DNA of 64,000 nt from Actomonas aquatica (lineage in GTDB: Bacteria > Verrucomicrobiota > Verrucomicrobiia > Opitutales > Opitutaceae), in contig NZ_CP139781.1 in the NCBI RefSeq assembly GCF_019679435.2, forward strand, positions 2,170,001 through 2,234,000, read 5' to 3'. The position numbers and the translations under genes are program-made. The notes under the pieces were generated by a model. That model was not told the DNA's origin. It saw nothing but the letters and a program-made list of their open reading frames with translations, and searched no databases. Shown here in pieces: positions 8,839 through 18,988 of this stretch (within the stretch, counting starts at the first letter, position 1; each line of letters begins with the position of its first letter).

Positions 8839-8898
8839 AGTAATTCCCCCGAATAGGTAGCTCAGCAGACCCTAGGACCGGTTTGCCACCAGCTACCA

Positions 8899-10098
8899 AT
8901 GAACACCTCTCGAATCCGCACTGGCCTTGCGGCCGTATCGACCGCGCTCGCCTGCATCGCTTGGCCGAGCACCGCCTCCGCCACCGTATCCTTCGCTGAC
9001 ATTCAAGTCGGCGGCTTCATCAGCCAAGGTTACCTCCAAAGTTGGGGTAACAACTATCCCGTCGAAGCCGACGGCGGCACCTTCGACTTCCGCGAGATCG
9101 CGCTCAACGCGTCCTACTCGCGCGGCGACTTTCGCATCGGCGCCCAGGCGTTTGCCCAGAGTCTCGGCAACTACGGCGAGGACGAGCCGATCCTCGACTG
9201 GGCCGTCGCCGACTACCAATTCCGCCGCGAGATCGGCCTGCGCGCCGGTCGCCTAAAGTTTCCCCGCGGACTCTACGGCGAAGCCCTCGATGTCGATTCC
9301 ATCCGCCCCTACGCCTTCCTGCCGCTCAGCCTCTACAACCCCATCCTGCGCGACTTCTTCGGCTCCTTCGACGGCGCCATGGCCTACGGCAACCTCGGCC
9401 TCGGTGACGCCGGCTCCCTCGACTACAAAGTCTTTTACGGCGACCGCTCCGTGAGCGCCGACCAAGGCGTGGCCGACTTCTTCAATAACTCCGGCATCTA
9501 CGCCGCTCCCGGCGTGGCTGCACTCAAACTCGGCTCCGTCTACGGCCTGCAACTCTTCTGGAATACGCCCATCCTCGGCCTACGCGGCGGATACTCCTTC
9601 AACCGCCTCGCCGATGTCGCCGGCGACGGCGCCTTCGCCCCCGCTCCCGCCCTCCCCGCCGGCCTGACCTCCGACGCCTACGACACCCACGCGCTGTCGG
9701 TGGAATATTACTACAACGACTGGGTCTTCGCCGCCGAGTGGCAGCGTGTCGTGAGCGACTTCCATCTCACCACCCCGCTCTTCGTCCGCCCCAGCCCTTT
9801 CCAGTGGAGCAATTGGTATGTCTCGGCCGCCCGCCGCATCACGCCCTACCTCGAACTGGGGGCCTACTACAGCTCCCAAACCGACGACGCACCCGACCCC
9901 ACCGCGCCAGACTTCTACAACTACAACCGCGAATGGGTCGCCAGCGCTCGCTTCGATCTCACCGACCAACTCCTCGTCAAAATCGAGGGCCACTGGATCG
10001 AGGGTGCCATGAACGTCTTCAACACCGTCAAGACGCCCAACCCCGCCCGCGACCTGCGCACCACCCTGCTCGCCGTCAAAACCACTTACTCGTTCTGA
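8899..10098 (+). CDS. Outer-membrane porin
   Basis: A 399-residue protein with a signal peptide cleaved after about Ala28 (STASA). The rest is rich in alternating aromatic beta-strands, such as RIGAQAFAQSLGNY, YDTHALSVEYYYNDWVFAAEW, RITPYLELGAYYSS and VKIEGHWIEGAMN. The C-terminus TTYSF ends in phenylalanine, the usual outer-membrane insertion signal. Length and strand pattern fit a porin-like barrel of about 16 strands; the solute is unknown. It is the first gene of a three-gene run in which a small PstS-like periplasmic protein (26 bases downstream) and a chemoreceptor follow, suggesting uptake and sensing of the same solute. Confidence 0.8.
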   Translation: MNTSRIRTGLAAVSTALACIAWPSTASATVSFADIQVGGFISQGYLQSWGNNYPVEADGGTFDFREIALNASYSRGDFRIGAQAFAQSLGNYGEDEPILDWAVADYQFRREIGLRAGRLKFPRGLYGEALDVDSIRPYAFLPLSLYNPILRDFFGSFDGAMAYGNLGLGDAGSLDYKVFYGDRSVSADQGVADFFNNSGIYAAPGVAALKLGSVYGLQLFWNTPILGLRGGYSFNRLADVAGDGAFAPAPALPAGLTSDAYDTHALSVEYYYNDWVFAAEWQRVVSDFHLTTPLFVRPSPFQWSNWYVSAARRITPYLELGAYYSSQTDDAPDPTAPDFYNYNREWVASARFDLTDQLLVKIEGHWIEGAMNVFNTVKTPNPARDLRTTLLAVKTTYSF

Positions 10099-10124
10099 CC
10101 CACCACCGCCTACCCGTGATCGTC

Positions 10125-10544
10125 ATGCAACGCACCCTTCGCTCCTCTCTGCTCCTGCTGCTCGGCCTGTGCACCGCCGTCCTGAGCGCCTCCGCCGCCC
10201 CCGCCCTCGTGGGCAACGCCGACCTCGCCGGCAACGCCCTCGATGCCGACGCCGCCAAAGCCGTCCTCCTCGGCAAAAACAACAAAATCGGTTCCGCCCG
10301 CGTCGTCATCATCGTCGCGAAAAACAGCCCCGCCCAGGAGAGCTTCCTCAAAGCCACCGTCGGCATGAGTTCCGGCCAGTTCCAAAACCACTGGCGCCGC
10401 CTCTTCATGACCGGTGGCGGCTCCGCCCCCAAGGTCGTGGCCGATGAACAGGCCGCCCTCGCCCTCGCCGCCTCCACCCCCGGGGCCATCTGCATCGTCG
10501 ACAACACCGCCGCCGGCGAGCTGCCCGTGCTTTCCGAAATCTAA
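10125..10544 (+). CDS. Small PstS-like periplasmic substrate-binding protein
   Basis: A 139-residue secreted protein with a signal peptide to about residue 24 (LSASA). It resembles the single-lobe phosphate-binding (PBP-like) family: an early ALDADAAKAVLLGKNNKIG, a central VAKNSPAQESFLKATVGMSSGQ, then WRRLFMTGGGSAPKVV and a terminal STPGAICIVDN that matches the 'NPGAIGYVD' signature of PstS-like proteins. It is half the size of a true PstS and has no ABC transporter nearby, so binding and presentation to a sensor is more likely than import. It sits between the porin and the chemoreceptor genes, 18 bases before the latter. A GTG at 10116 is an alternative start. Confidence 0.75.
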   Translation: MQRTLRSSLLLLLGLCTAVLSASAAPALVGNADLAGNALDADAAKAVLLGKNNKIGSARVVIIVAKNSPAQESFLKATVGMSSGQFQNHWRRLFMTGGGSAPKVVADEQAALALAASTPGAICIVDNTAAGELPVLSEI

Positions 10545-10562
10545 CCTGCCCCCGCCTTCGCC

Positions 10563-12116
10563 ATGCAGTCCTCCAAGCCAGCCATCACCCTGCGCCGCAC
10601 CATTGCCTTGGTGCTGGGCTCGTTCGCGGTCGTGCTGATCGGCGTGCTCAGCGTATCCGGCACCGTCCGGCACTACACGCACCTCGGCGCCCTCGGCACC
10701 ACCGAGTTCACCGAACGCCACCTGCCCAATCTCCTGCGCCTAGGCAGCATGCAACAAGCCACCCTGCGCAGCGAAGCGGCCCTCTTCCAATTCGCCCTCG
10801 CCGGCGACGAGGCCAAAATGGCCCAGCGCCACGAAGCCTTCGCCGCCAGCATCGCCGTCGTCGAAGCCGACCTCGCCGCCATGGCGGAATCCGTCCAGGA
10901 CCCGATCATCCACGGCCATCTGCAGGAGTTTAAAACCGCCCTCACCCACTACGAAGCGGTCGCGGCCAAATTCCACTCCGCGCTCGAAGCCGGCGATTTC
11001 GAAATCGCCATGGCCACGCTCGATCAGGACATCGCCCAAGCCGTCAAAGTCCTCGCCAGCGAGCAGGAAGACCTGTCCGGCGCCATCCTCGCCGCCTCCA
11101 CCGCTGCCAGCGATGTCACCGTGCAATCCATCGCCCAGACCGAACGCATCGGCATGATTACCGGACTCGGACTCGCCGCCTGCACCGTGATCGGCATGCT
11201 TGTCGCCTACTTCAGTGTGCGCGCCGTCGCCAAACTGGTGCGCTCCACCAGCGACGATCTCACCGCCGCCACTGGCATCGTGCGCGAACGCGCCGCCGCC
11301 CTCGTCAACGCCAGCCAGTCTCTCGCCGACGGCTCCAGCGAACAGGCCGCGTCCCTCGAGGAGTCCAGCGCTTCCCTCGAAGAGATGGCCGGCATGACTC
11401 GCCACAACGCCGACGCCGCCAGCCAGGCCGAGACCGTTTCCCGCCAGACCCGCGACGCCGCCGATACCGGTGCCTCCCGTATGCGGGAGATGGATACCGC
11501 GATGGGCGCCATCATGAAGGCCTGCGAAGACGTCACCGCCATCCTCAAGACGATCGACGAGATCGCCTTCCAGACCAACATCCTCGCCCTCAACGCCGCC
11601 GTCGAAGCCGCTCGCGCCGGCGAAGCCGGAGCCGGATTCGCCGTCGTCGCCGACGAGGTGCGCTCCCTCGCCCAACGCTCCGCCCAGGCCGCCCGCGAAA
11701 CCGCCGAAAAGATCGAGGTCTCCGTCACCAAGAGTCGCGACGGCGTGCGCCTGAGCGCCGATGTCGCCGCCAAGTTCTCCGAAATTCAGGAACAGGTCCG
11801 CACCCTCGCCGACCTCGTGTCCGGCCAAGCCTCGAGCGCCCAGGAACAGAGCCAGGGTATCGACCAACTCAATACCACCATTTCCCAGATGGACCAGGTC
11901 ACCCAGGCCAACGCCGCCAATGCCGAGGAAACCGCCGCTGCCGCCGGCGACCTCGACACCCAGTCCGGCATCCTGCAGCACGGCGTCGACCGCCTGCAGG
12001 CGCTCATCGGGGAAAAACGGCGCACCACCCGCTTGGTGGCACCGCCTCCGCCCCCGTCCGGCGGCTTCAAACCATCCCATCGCCCCGCCGCGACGGCCCG
12101 CGTCCCGGTTGCCTGA
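10563..12116 (+). CDS. Methyl-accepting chemotaxis protein
   Basis: A 517-residue chemoreceptor. TM1 is about residues 12-35, followed by a periplasmic four-helix-bundle-like domain (about 36-190) and TM2 (about 195-216). A short linker then leads into the long cytoplasmic coiled coil. The highly conserved hairpin tip is [20 protein letters not shown] (from about residue 332), which binds CheA/CheW. A canonical HAMP domain is not evident after TM2, and the C-terminus lacks the NWETF-type CheR tether. The upstream porin and PstS-like genes suggest that the ligand is presented by the small binding protein. A strong intrinsic terminator ends the operon. Confidence 0.92.
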   Translation: MQSSKPAITLRRTIALVLGSFAVVLIGVLSVSGTVRHYTHLGALGTTEFTERHLPNLLRLGSMQQATLRSEAALFQFALAGDEAKMAQRHEAFAASIAVVEADLAAMAESVQDPIIHGHLQEFKTALTHYEAVAAKFHSALEAGDFEIAMATLDQDIAQAVKVLASEQEDLSGAILAASTAASDVTVQSIAQTERIGMITGLGLAACTVIGMLVAYFSVRAVAKLVRSTSDDLTAATGIVRERAAALVNASQSLADGSSEQAASLEESSASLEEMAGMTRHNADAASQAETVSRQTRDAADTGASRMREMDTAMGAIMKACEDVTAILKTIDEIAFQTNILALNAAVEAARAGEAGAGFAVVADEVRSLAQRSAQAARETAEKIEVSVTKSRDGVRLSADVAAKFSEIQEQVRTLADLVSGQASSAQEQSQGIDQLNTTISQMDQVTQANAANAEETAAAAGDLDTQSGILQHGVDRLQALIGEKRRTTRLVAPPPPPSGGFKPSHRPAATARVPVA

Positions 12117-12140
12117 ACGCTCGGATGAGCCATTGTTTGG

Positions 12141-12171
12141 CCGCATCGCTCCCCGCGATGCGGGTTTTTTG
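12141..12171 (+). terminator. Intrinsic terminator after chemoreceptor gene
   Basis: A perfect 9-bp stem CCGCATCGC/GCGATGCGG with loop TCCCC is followed by GTTTTTTG. It lies 24 bases after the stop codon and separates this operon from the TonB-receptor operon. Confidence 0.92.
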
Positions 12172-12358
12172 TATCGCCATAATTCTGCGGGAATTGCGCA
12201 AGCGGACACGCCGGCACTCCGTAAATTCCGCCCGTTGCCGAAACCGCTTTCCCCCTTTCCTGTAGACGCTGTTTCTCCCCCTCAATCTCTCCCCTCCCTC
12301 ATCCCCTTTCGTATCCCCTAAAGTCCGATCAATTCTGAGCCGTTGGGTAGCCCAAATC

Positions 12359-14494
12359 ATGTTTGTTAATTCCTTTGGACCCCACTCCTTGCGACGTGCG
12401 GCCTGTCTTCTGCTTTGCCTGCGGGGACAACGGGGGTCCACGCGCGCCTCTTTGTCGGACTATCGCACCACCCGCTGGGGCCGACTGGTGCTCGTCCTGA
12501 CCGCCGCCACCGTCGCGGCATTGCCGGTCGCTCGCGCCCAGTTCACCGACTTCACCACGATGGATTTGGCCGACCTGTCCTACGTGCGCATCACCTCTCT
12601 CGGCCGGACCGAACATACCCTCGTCGACTACCCCGCCGCCGCCACCGTGTTGGTGAGTGAAGACATCGACCGCCTCGGGGTGCTCACTCTGGCCGATACG
12701 CTCCGCGGCGTGCCGGGCCTGCAGGTCGCCCGCATCGATCCTTTCCACTTCGCCGTCAGTGCCCGTGGTTTCAACGATAACACGGTGAACAAAATGTTGG
12801 TCGTGGCCGATGGCCGTTCCCTCCACGACGGCACCTTCAGCGGCACCAACTGGGGCATGCAAGATATGCTCCTCGGCGACCTTGATCGCATCGAGGTGTT
12901 GCGTGGCCCGGGCGCATCACTGTGGGGCGCCAACGCCATGAACGGTTTCATCAACATCGTCTCCAAACCCGTGCGCGAGACGTTCGGCACCCACGCCGCC
13001 CTCGCCGTCGGCGAAGATCAGCTCGGTATGGCCGAGGTGCGCCATGGTTGGAGCCTCAGCAACCGCACCGCCGCCCGGGTCTACGCCAAGGTCCAACACC
13101 AGGAAGCCGACGCCTCCACCCTGCCCTTCATCGGCATCCACGAATGGCAGACCGCCCTCGCTGGCACCCGCGTCGAACACAGTGTGACCGACGACCGCCA
13201 GCTTACCGTCATCGCCGAATGGCGCGAACTGGATGCCAATGGCGAGAGCTTCTTGCCGACACTCGTGCCCCCCTACCGCGACTCCCTGCCCGAAGACCGT
13301 CACGCCCGCGCCGGCAACATATCACTCGAATGGCAACAACCCCTGCCGCTCTGGAACGGCGGACTCAAATTTAACGCCGGTTTCGACCATCTGCGCGACC
13401 GCCGCGACACGCTCAGCGAGGAACGCAATACTGTCACCGCCGACCTGCAGGCCAAACTCTATCCGTTGCCCGGCCATGAGCTGCTGACCGGCCTGACCTA
13501 CCGCCGCACCCTCGATCACCTCTCCTCCAACACCATCTTCAGCTTCAGCGATCCGAGCGACACCGTCACCTTCTTTGGCGCGTTTGTGCAGGACGAATTT
13601 GACCCCATCCCCGATCGCCTGCGCCTCACCGTCGGCGCCAAGCTCGAGCAGAACTCCTATTCCGGTTGGGAATTCCAACCCTCCCTGCGCGCCATCTGGG
13701 CACTGCACCCCGAACACCGACTGTGGGCCGCCATCTCCAAGGCCGCCCGCACGCCCAGCCGCGCCGAACACGGCGTCGACTATTTCAGCTCCGTCGTGCC
13801 GGCCAACCCGCCCTACATCCCGCTGCCCGTGGCCACCCACATCCGCGGCTCCGAAGACTTTTCCAGCGAATACCTGACCGCGTTCGAAGTCGGCTACCGC
13901 TACGCCCCACACCCCCGGCTCACCCTCGAGGCCACGTATTACTACAACGACTACACCGACCTGCGTGGGTTCTACACCGGCACGGTGACGCCTGTGTTCG
14001 CCGCCCCGGTCCCCCACTTCGCGGTCGACGTGCCCACCTCCAACGACGTCGTCGGACACACCAAAGGCGGCGAGATCAACCTCACGTGGCAAGCCGCGCC
14101 CAGCCTGCGCTTCGAAACCTCCTACTCCTGGATGCACATGAACCTCACCGACCAAACCAATGTCGGTGACGAGATCTCAGGCTTCTCGGTCGAGCTCTAC
14201 GAACTGAGCACGCCCTCCCACACCACGCGAGCACAGGCCAGTTGGTCGCCGCACCCGGACTGGGACCTTGACCTGGGCTGGCAACAAGTCGGGTCCCTCG
14301 AAAGCGGACTGGTGCCCACCTACGATGCGCTCCACGTGCGACTCGCGTGGACCCCTCACCCGGCTTGGCGCATCGAACTAATCGGCCGCGATCTGCTCGA
14401 CGCTCAACATCGCGAATACGCCGAAATCTTTTCCCGCGAAGTCCAACCCAACCTCAGCCGCAGTCTCTACCTCCGGCTCACCTTCCAACGCTGA
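12359..14494 (+). CDS. TonB-dependent outer-membrane receptor
   Basis: A 711-residue receptor. A long basic N-terminus precedes a hydrophobic segment (about residues 42-60, LVLVLTAATVAALPVARA), so translation may really start later. The plug domain (about 80-195) contains DTLRGVPGLQVARID, FAVSARGFNDNTVNKM, DRIEVLRGPGASLWGANAMN and GFINIVSK, all hallmarks of the family. The beta-barrel follows to the end; the protein finishes LYLRLTFQR rather than with Phe. It imports or senses an unknown ligand using the TonB/ExbBD system. It is the first gene of a five-gene operon with YfiR and three kinases, eight bases before yfiR, so it may act as the outer-membrane sensor of that pathway. Confidence 0.9.
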   Translation: MFVNSFGPHSLRRAACLLLCLRGQRGSTRASLSDYRTTRWGRLVLVLTAATVAALPVARAQFTDFTTMDLADLSYVRITSLGRTEHTLVDYPAAATVLVSEDIDRLGVLTLADTLRGVPGLQVARIDPFHFAVSARGFNDNTVNKMLVVADGRSLHDGTFSGTNWGMQDMLLGDLDRIEVLRGPGASLWGANAMNGFINIVSKPVRETFGTHAALAVGEDQLGMAEVRHGWSLSNRTAARVYAKVQHQEADASTLPFIGIHEWQTALAGTRVEHSVTDDRQLTVIAEWRELDANGESFLPTLVPPYRDSLPEDRHARAGNISLEWQQPLPLWNGGLKFNAGFDHLRDRRDTLSEERNTVTADLQAKLYPLPGHELLTGLTYRRTLDHLSSNTIFSFSDPSDTVTFFGAFVQDEFDPIPDRLRLTVGAKLEQNSYSGWEFQPSLRAIWALHPEHRLWAAISKAARTPSRAEHGVDYFSSVVPANPPYIPLPVATHIRGSEDFSSEYLTAFEVGYRYAPHPRLTLEATYYYNDYTDLRGFYTGTVTPVFAAPVPHFAVDVPTSNDVVGHTKGGEINLTWQAAPSLRFETSYSWMHMNLTDQTNVGDEISGFSVELYELSTPSHTTRAQASWSPHPDWDLDLGWQQVGSLESGLVPTYDALHVRLAWTPHPAWRIELIGRDLLDAQHREYAEIFSREVQPNLSRSLYLRLTFQR

Positions 14495-14502
14495 ACCCCG
14501 TC

Positions 14503-15084
14503 ATGCCTGCCCTGCTTCCGGTTCTGCGTTGCTGCCTTCACGCTCGCCCGCGCCACGTGCCCGGAGGACGCGCGTGGCTCGGCCTCTTCCTCTTTGCCCT
14601 GCTGCCTCTCACGACCTCGGCCCAGGGTCTCGAATACCGCGTTAAGGCCGGCTTCATTTTCAATTTCGCCAAGTTCGTGCAATGGCCCGAGGAAACCCTC
14701 CCCGCCTCCGTGCCGCTGCGCATCGGCGTCTGGGGACCCACGTCCGTTTACGATACCATCGCCACCAATTTGGCGGGCAAAGAGGTCGACGGACACCCCC
14801 TTGCCATTTTTCCCTTCGACGCCGAGATTGAAGCTCCCCACCTCCTCTTCGTTCACGCCGACGCCGAACCCATCCCCCCCGACCTGCTGCAACGCCTTTC
14901 TCTAGCTCATACCCTGATCATCGGTGAATCGCCCAACTTCGCCTCCCGCTACGGCGTGATCGGCTTGGTGCCCCGCGGCGATTCCCTCCGCTTTCAAATC
15001 AACGTCGCCGCCGCCAAACGCGCCCAACTCACCCTCAGCGGTCAGCTCGCCCGCCTCGCCGAAATCGTCAAGGACCACCCATGA
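14503..15084 (+). CDS. YfiR-family periplasmic protein (DUF4154)
   Basis: A 193-residue secreted protein with a signal peptide cleaved near Ala40 (LPLTTSA). The mature part opens with the family signature EYRVKAGFIFNFAKFVQWPE, followed by LRIGVWG and a C-terminal NVAAAKRAQLTLSGQLARLA. In Pseudomonas, YfiR is a redox-sensitive periplasmic repressor of the diguanylate cyclase YfiN. Here it is followed, with a four-base overlap, by a kinase with a YfiN-like sensory part instead of a GGDEF protein. I infer that YfiR gates that kinase. Confidence 0.88.
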   Translation: MPALLPVLRCCLHARPRHVPGGRAWLGLFLFALLPLTTSAQGLEYRVKAGFIFNFAKFVQWPEETLPASVPLRIGVWGPTSVYDTIATNLAGKEVDGHPLAIFPFDAEIEAPHLLFVHADAEPIPPDLLQRLSLAHTLIIGESPNFASRYGVIGLVPRGDSLRFQINVAAAKRAQLTLSGQLARLAEIVKDHP

Positions 15085-16811
15085 GTGCCCCGGCCTCCTC
15101 CCCCCTGCATGAGACTCCCCGCCTGGCTTCGCTGCGGGGCAAGATCCTGCTGACCGTCGGCGGCACCTGCTTCCTGGCCATCGTCATCGCCTCACTCGCC
15201 CTCTTCGCCCACGAAACCGTCAACCAACGGGACCGTTTCCGCGACGACATGGAGGCCCTCGCCCGCATCGTGGCCGACTACGCCGTGGGTCCCATCTCCT
15301 TCGGTGACGAAAACGGCATGCGCGACGCCCTCGCCGTGCTCCAGACCCGACAGGAAATCATCGAGGCCGAACTCCAGAACTCCGACGGAACGGTCCTCCA
15401 CCGCTTCGGCACCAGCGAAGCCGACGAAGAAATGGAGGCACCGGCAAACGGCGAGATCTCCAACTTTGCCGGCTGGCAACTCGTCATCCGCTACCCCCTC
15501 AGCTACCGCGGCGAAGACTACGGTGACCTCGTGCTGGTGGCCGACTACCAGCCGATCTTCCTCTCCACCGTGAAGAGCTTCCTCCCGGCGCTCTTCACCC
15601 TGCTGGCGCTCACCCTGCTCATCATCGGCCCGATCATCTGGATCCTCGCCGGCCTCCTCCTCAAAGGCCTCAACCGCCTCGCCACCAGCGCCGCCCACAT
15701 TGCCGAAACCGCCGATTACAGCATCCGCGCCCCCGAGTCCGGTGAAGACGAGGTCGGACAACTCACCCGCACCTTCAACGCCATGCTCGATAAGCTCATG
15801 GCCGCCGACAGCGACCTGCGCGACACCAACGAAGCCCTGAACAAGGAGATTGCCGAACGCGCCCGCCTTGAAAAAGCCCTCGTTGAATCGTCCCGCTACG
15901 CCGGCATGGCCGAGGTCGCCACCGGCGTGCTCCACAATGTCGGCAACGTGCTCAACTCCGTCAACGTCTCCGCCCAGGTCGTGCGCGAACGCCTCGAAGG
16001 TTCCCGCATCAGCACCCTCCAACGCACGGTGCAACTGCTCGCCCCCCACCGTGAGGACCCCTCCGGTTTTTACGCCAACGACCCCAAGGCCAAGCTCCTC
16101 CCCCGCTTCCTCACCGAGATCCACCAAAACCTCGCCGAGGAGAACCGCCTCATCCGCGAGGAGATGGTCGCCCTCAACACCAACATCGAACACATCAAGG
16201 AAGTCGTCTCCGCCCAACAGAGCCTCGCTCGTTCCGCCGGGGTGGAAGAAAACCTCATCGCCTCGATGCTGCTCGAGGATGCCATGCGCATCCACATCGC
16301 GTCCTCCAAGCGCCACGACATTCACTTCGAGACCGAAAACCCCGAGGAACTGCGCCTCGTCGCCGACCGCCACGCCACCCTCCAAATCCTGGTCAACCTC
16401 GTCAGCAACGCCATGCACGCCGTCAAGCGCCTCGGCCGCGACCGCCGCCGCGTGGAGCTCTCCACCCGCCGCGACGGCGACGCCATCCAGTTTGTGGTTC
16501 GCGATCACGGCGTCGGCATCGCCACCGAAAACCTCGACCGCATTTTCCAACACGGCTTCACCACCCGCGAGGACGGCCACGGCTTCGGCCTGCACAGCGG
16601 CGCCCTCGCCGCCAAACGCATGGGCGGCGCCCTCTCCGTGCACAGCGAAGGCCTCGACCGCGGCGCCACCTTCGTGCTCAGCCTGCCCTCCAACCCCTCC
16701 GTCGCCCTCCGCGACCGCGCCAAACGCTCGCCCAACGCCCCCTCCCCGACGCCGCAGCCCGCTCCCGCTGCCGCTGCCTCCGCCGCTCCTGCCAAGGATT
16801 CGACATCATGA
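15081..16811 (+). CDS. Sensor histidine kinase with YfiN-like (CHASE8-like) periplasmic domain
   Basis: A 576-residue membrane kinase. TM1 is about residues 20-42 and a periplasmic domain runs about 43-165 (an [22 protein letters not shown] segment typical of YfiN-like sensors). TM2 is about 172-198, HAMP about 199-250, a coiled coil to 275, then the H-box [20 protein letters not shown] with candidate phospho-acceptor His285. The ATPase domain has N-box [12 protein letters not shown] and G-boxes DHGVGI and GFGLHS. The C-terminal 45 residues are Pro/Ala-rich. The H-box is the 'LHNVGN' variant. There is a four-base overlap with yfiR before and the hybrid kinase after, so strong co-expression is expected. 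Confidence 0.9.
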   Translation: MSAPASSPLHETPRLASLRGKILLTVGGTCFLAIVIASLALFAHETVNQRDRFRDDMEALARIVADYAVGPISFGDENGMRDALAVLQTRQEIIEAELQNSDGTVLHRFGTSEADEEMEAPANGEISNFAGWQLVIRYPLSYRGEDYGDLVLVADYQPIFLSTVKSFLPALFTLLALTLLIIGPIIWILAGLLLKGLNRLATSAAHIAETADYSIRAPESGEDEVGQLTRTFNAMLDKLMAADSDLRDTNEALNKEIAERARLEKALVESSRYAGMAEVATGVLHNVGNVLNSVNVSAQVVRERLEGSRISTLQRTVQLLAPHREDPSGFYANDPKAKLLPRFLTEIHQNLAEENRLIREEMVALNTNIEHIKEVVSAQQSLARSAGVEENLIASMLLEDAMRIHIASSKRHDIHFETENPEELRLVADRHATLQILVNLVSNAMHAVKRLGRDRRRVELSTRRDGDAIQFVVRDHGVGIATENLDRIFQHGFTTREDGHGFGLHSGALAAKRMGGALSVHSEGLDRGATFVLSLPSNPSVALRDRAKRSPNAPSPTPQPAPAAAASAAPAKDSTS

Positions 16812-18988
16812 ACAGCGCCAAGACCAGTTCCCCCACCCGGATCCTGATTGTCGACGATATGCCCTCCATTCATGAGGACTTTCGCAAGATCCTCGGCCAG
16901 ACCGACAACAGTCACTCCGCCGAACTCGACGCCCTCGAACAGGCCTTTTTCGACGAGCCCCAGGACACCGCCTCCAGCTCCAAACTGCAGTGTGAATCCT
17001 TTGAACTGGTCCACGCCCTCCAAGGTCAGGAAGCCGCCGATCTTGTCGCCCGCAGCATCGCCGACCGCCAACCCTTTTCCGTCGCCTTCGTCGACATGCG
17101 CATGCCCCCCGGCTGGGATGGCCTCGAGACCATCAAACGCATCTGGCAAGTCGACCCCGACCTCCAAATCGTCATCTGCACCGCCTTCTCCGACCACTCC
17201 TGGTCCACCATCACCGAAGAGCTCGGGCAGTCCGACAAAATCATCATTCTCAAAAAACCCTTCGAGAACGTCGAAGTCCTCCAACTCGCCTGCGCCCTCT
17301 CCGAGAAATGGCGCCTCGCCCGCGAGGCCGGCCTCAAGATGGAACAACTCGAAGCCATCGTCGCCTCCCGCACCGTCGAACTCGCCCGCACCGCCGAACA
17401 GGCCGAGGAAGCCAACCGCGCCAAAAGCGCCTTCCTCGCCAACATGAGCCACGAGATCCGCACCCCCATGAACGGCGTCATCGGCATGTGCGCCCTGCTC
17501 ATGGAAACCGATCTCGACGACACCCAACGCGACTACACCGAAACCATCGCCTCCTCCGGCGAAACCCTGCTCGCCCTGCTCAACGACATCCTCGATTTCT
17601 CCAAAATCGAAGCCGATAAACTCGAGCTCGAGAACCAACCCTTCCTCCTCGACGAAGCCATCTCCTCGGTCATCAACCTCTTCGCCCCCAAAGCCGCCGA
17701 GAAACGCATCGAACTCATTGCCGACCTCGACGAAAATCTCCCCCCCTCCGTCATCGGCGACGCCACCCGCCTGCGCCAGGTCCTCTTTAACCTCGTCGGC
17801 AACGCCATCAAGTTCACCGCCCAAGGCGAAGTCACCGTCCGCGTGCAGCTCGACCCCGCCACCAAAGCCCTCCACTTCGCCGTCAGCGACACCGGCATCG
17901 GCATTTCCGGCAAACAACTCGACCGCCTGTTTAAACCCTTCACCCAAGCCGACGCCTCCACCACCCGCCGCTTCGGCGGCACCGGCCTCGGCCTCTCCAT
18001 CTCCTACCGTCTCGTGGAACTCATGGGCGGCAACCTCGCCGCCGACAGCACCCCCGGCCAGGGCTCCACCTTCCACTTCGAACTCGCCCTGCCCCACTCC
18101 CCCGAGCTCTCCGTTCGCGCCCACTCCGCCGCCGACCCGTCCCCCCTCGCCGGCCGCCGTATGCTCGTCGTCGACGACAACGCCACCAACCGCAAACTGC
18201 TTACCCGCCTCCTCGCCGCGTGGCAGGTCACCACCACCGCCGTGACCGACGGCGTGCACGCCCTCGACGAACTCCACCGCGCCGTCGCCGCCGACAAACC
18301 GTATGACCTCGTCCTGCTCGACTTCCAAATGCCCGACATGGACGGACTCGAAGTCGCTCGCCGTATCCGCGACGACATTACCAACCCGCCCCCCTGCCTC
18401 CTGCTGACCTCCGTCGGAGTGCACCCCGACGAGACCACTCAGGCGGAACTCGGCATCGTCGGCTGCCTCTCCAAACCCCTGCGCCGCCACCTCCTCCTCG
18501 ACCGCCTCCTGCGCTCCAAACTCGCCGCCGGTCCCATCAACACCTTCACCCCCTCGGTTCCCTCTTCCGCCACCATCGCCCCCCTCGCCCGCGTGCTCGT
18601 GGCCGAAGACAATCTGGTAAACCAAAAAGTCACCCTCGGTCTGCTGAAAAAACTCAATTTGGCCGCCGAAGTTGTAAGTGATGGCCAAGCTGCCGTTGAC
18701 CGCTTCCAAACCGGGGAATTTGATCTCGTCCTGATGGATTGCCAGATGCCCATACTCGACGGGTTTGCTGCGACCAAACGTATCCGCCTTTTCGAGGCAG
18801 AGCACGGGAAGACTCGCACCCCCATCCTCGCACTCACCGCCGGCGCCACCCTCGCCGAACGCGATGATTGTCTCGATGCTGGCATGGATGACTTCATCTC
18901 CAAGCCGGTGAATCCCGACGCCCTCGTCACCTTCCTCCACCGCCACCTCTCCAACGGCGCTGCCCCGGCCCCGTCACCCTCGCGATGA
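16808..18988 (+). CDS. Hybrid histidine kinase, REC-HisKA-HATPase-REC-REC
   Basis: A 726-residue soluble protein. The N-terminal receiver has acidic DD (residues 15-16, [14 protein letters not shown]), phospho-acceptor Asp96 ([11 protein letters not shown]) and a long insertion between the first helix and the third strand. A short coiled coil leads to the H-box [17 protein letters not shown] with His215, the N-box LVGNAIKFT, and G-boxes DTGIGI and GTGLGLS. Two further receivers follow (LVVDDNATN...[11 protein letters not shown] and [10 protein letters not shown]...[11 protein letters not shown]). Output through DNA binding is not visible, so it should relay phosphate to another protein. It is translationally coupled to the genes on both sides by ATGA overlaps. 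Confidence 0.93.
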   Translation: MNSAKTSSPTRILIVDDMPSIHEDFRKILGQTDNSHSAELDALEQAFFDEPQDTASSSKLQCESFELVHALQGQEAADLVARSIADRQPFSVAFVDMRMPPGWDGLETIKRIWQVDPDLQIVICTAFSDHSWSTITEELGQSDKIIILKKPFENVEVLQLACALSEKWRLAREAGLKMEQLEAIVASRTVELARTAEQAEEANRAKSAFLANMSHEIRTPMNGVIGMCALLMETDLDDTQRDYTETIASSGETLLALLNDILDFSKIEADKLELENQPFLLDEAISSVINLFAPKAAEKRIELIADLDENLPPSVIGDATRLRQVLFNLVGNAIKFTAQGEVTVRVQLDPATKALHFAVSDTGIGISGKQLDRLFKPFTQADASTTRRFGGTGLGLSISYRLVELMGGNLAADSTPGQGSTFHFELALPHSPELSVRAHSAADPSPLAGRRMLVVDDNATNRKLLTRLLAAWQVTTTAVTDGVHALDELHRAVAADKPYDLVLLDFQMPDMDGLEVARRIRDDITNPPPCLLLTSVGVHPDETTQAELGIVGCLSKPLRRHLLLDRLLRSKLAAGPINTFTPSVPSSATIAPLARVLVAEDNLVNQKVTLGLLKKLNLAAEVVSDGQAAVDRFQTGEFDLVLMDCQMPILDGFAATKRIRLFEAEHGKTRTPILALTAGATLAERDDCLDAGMDDFISKPVNPDALVTFLHRHLSNGAAPAPSPSR

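Noticed and set aside
16505..18946. An 813-codon open frame on the - strand antisense to the first hybrid kinase
   Set aside because: It is a mirror of kinase codons without recognisable domains.
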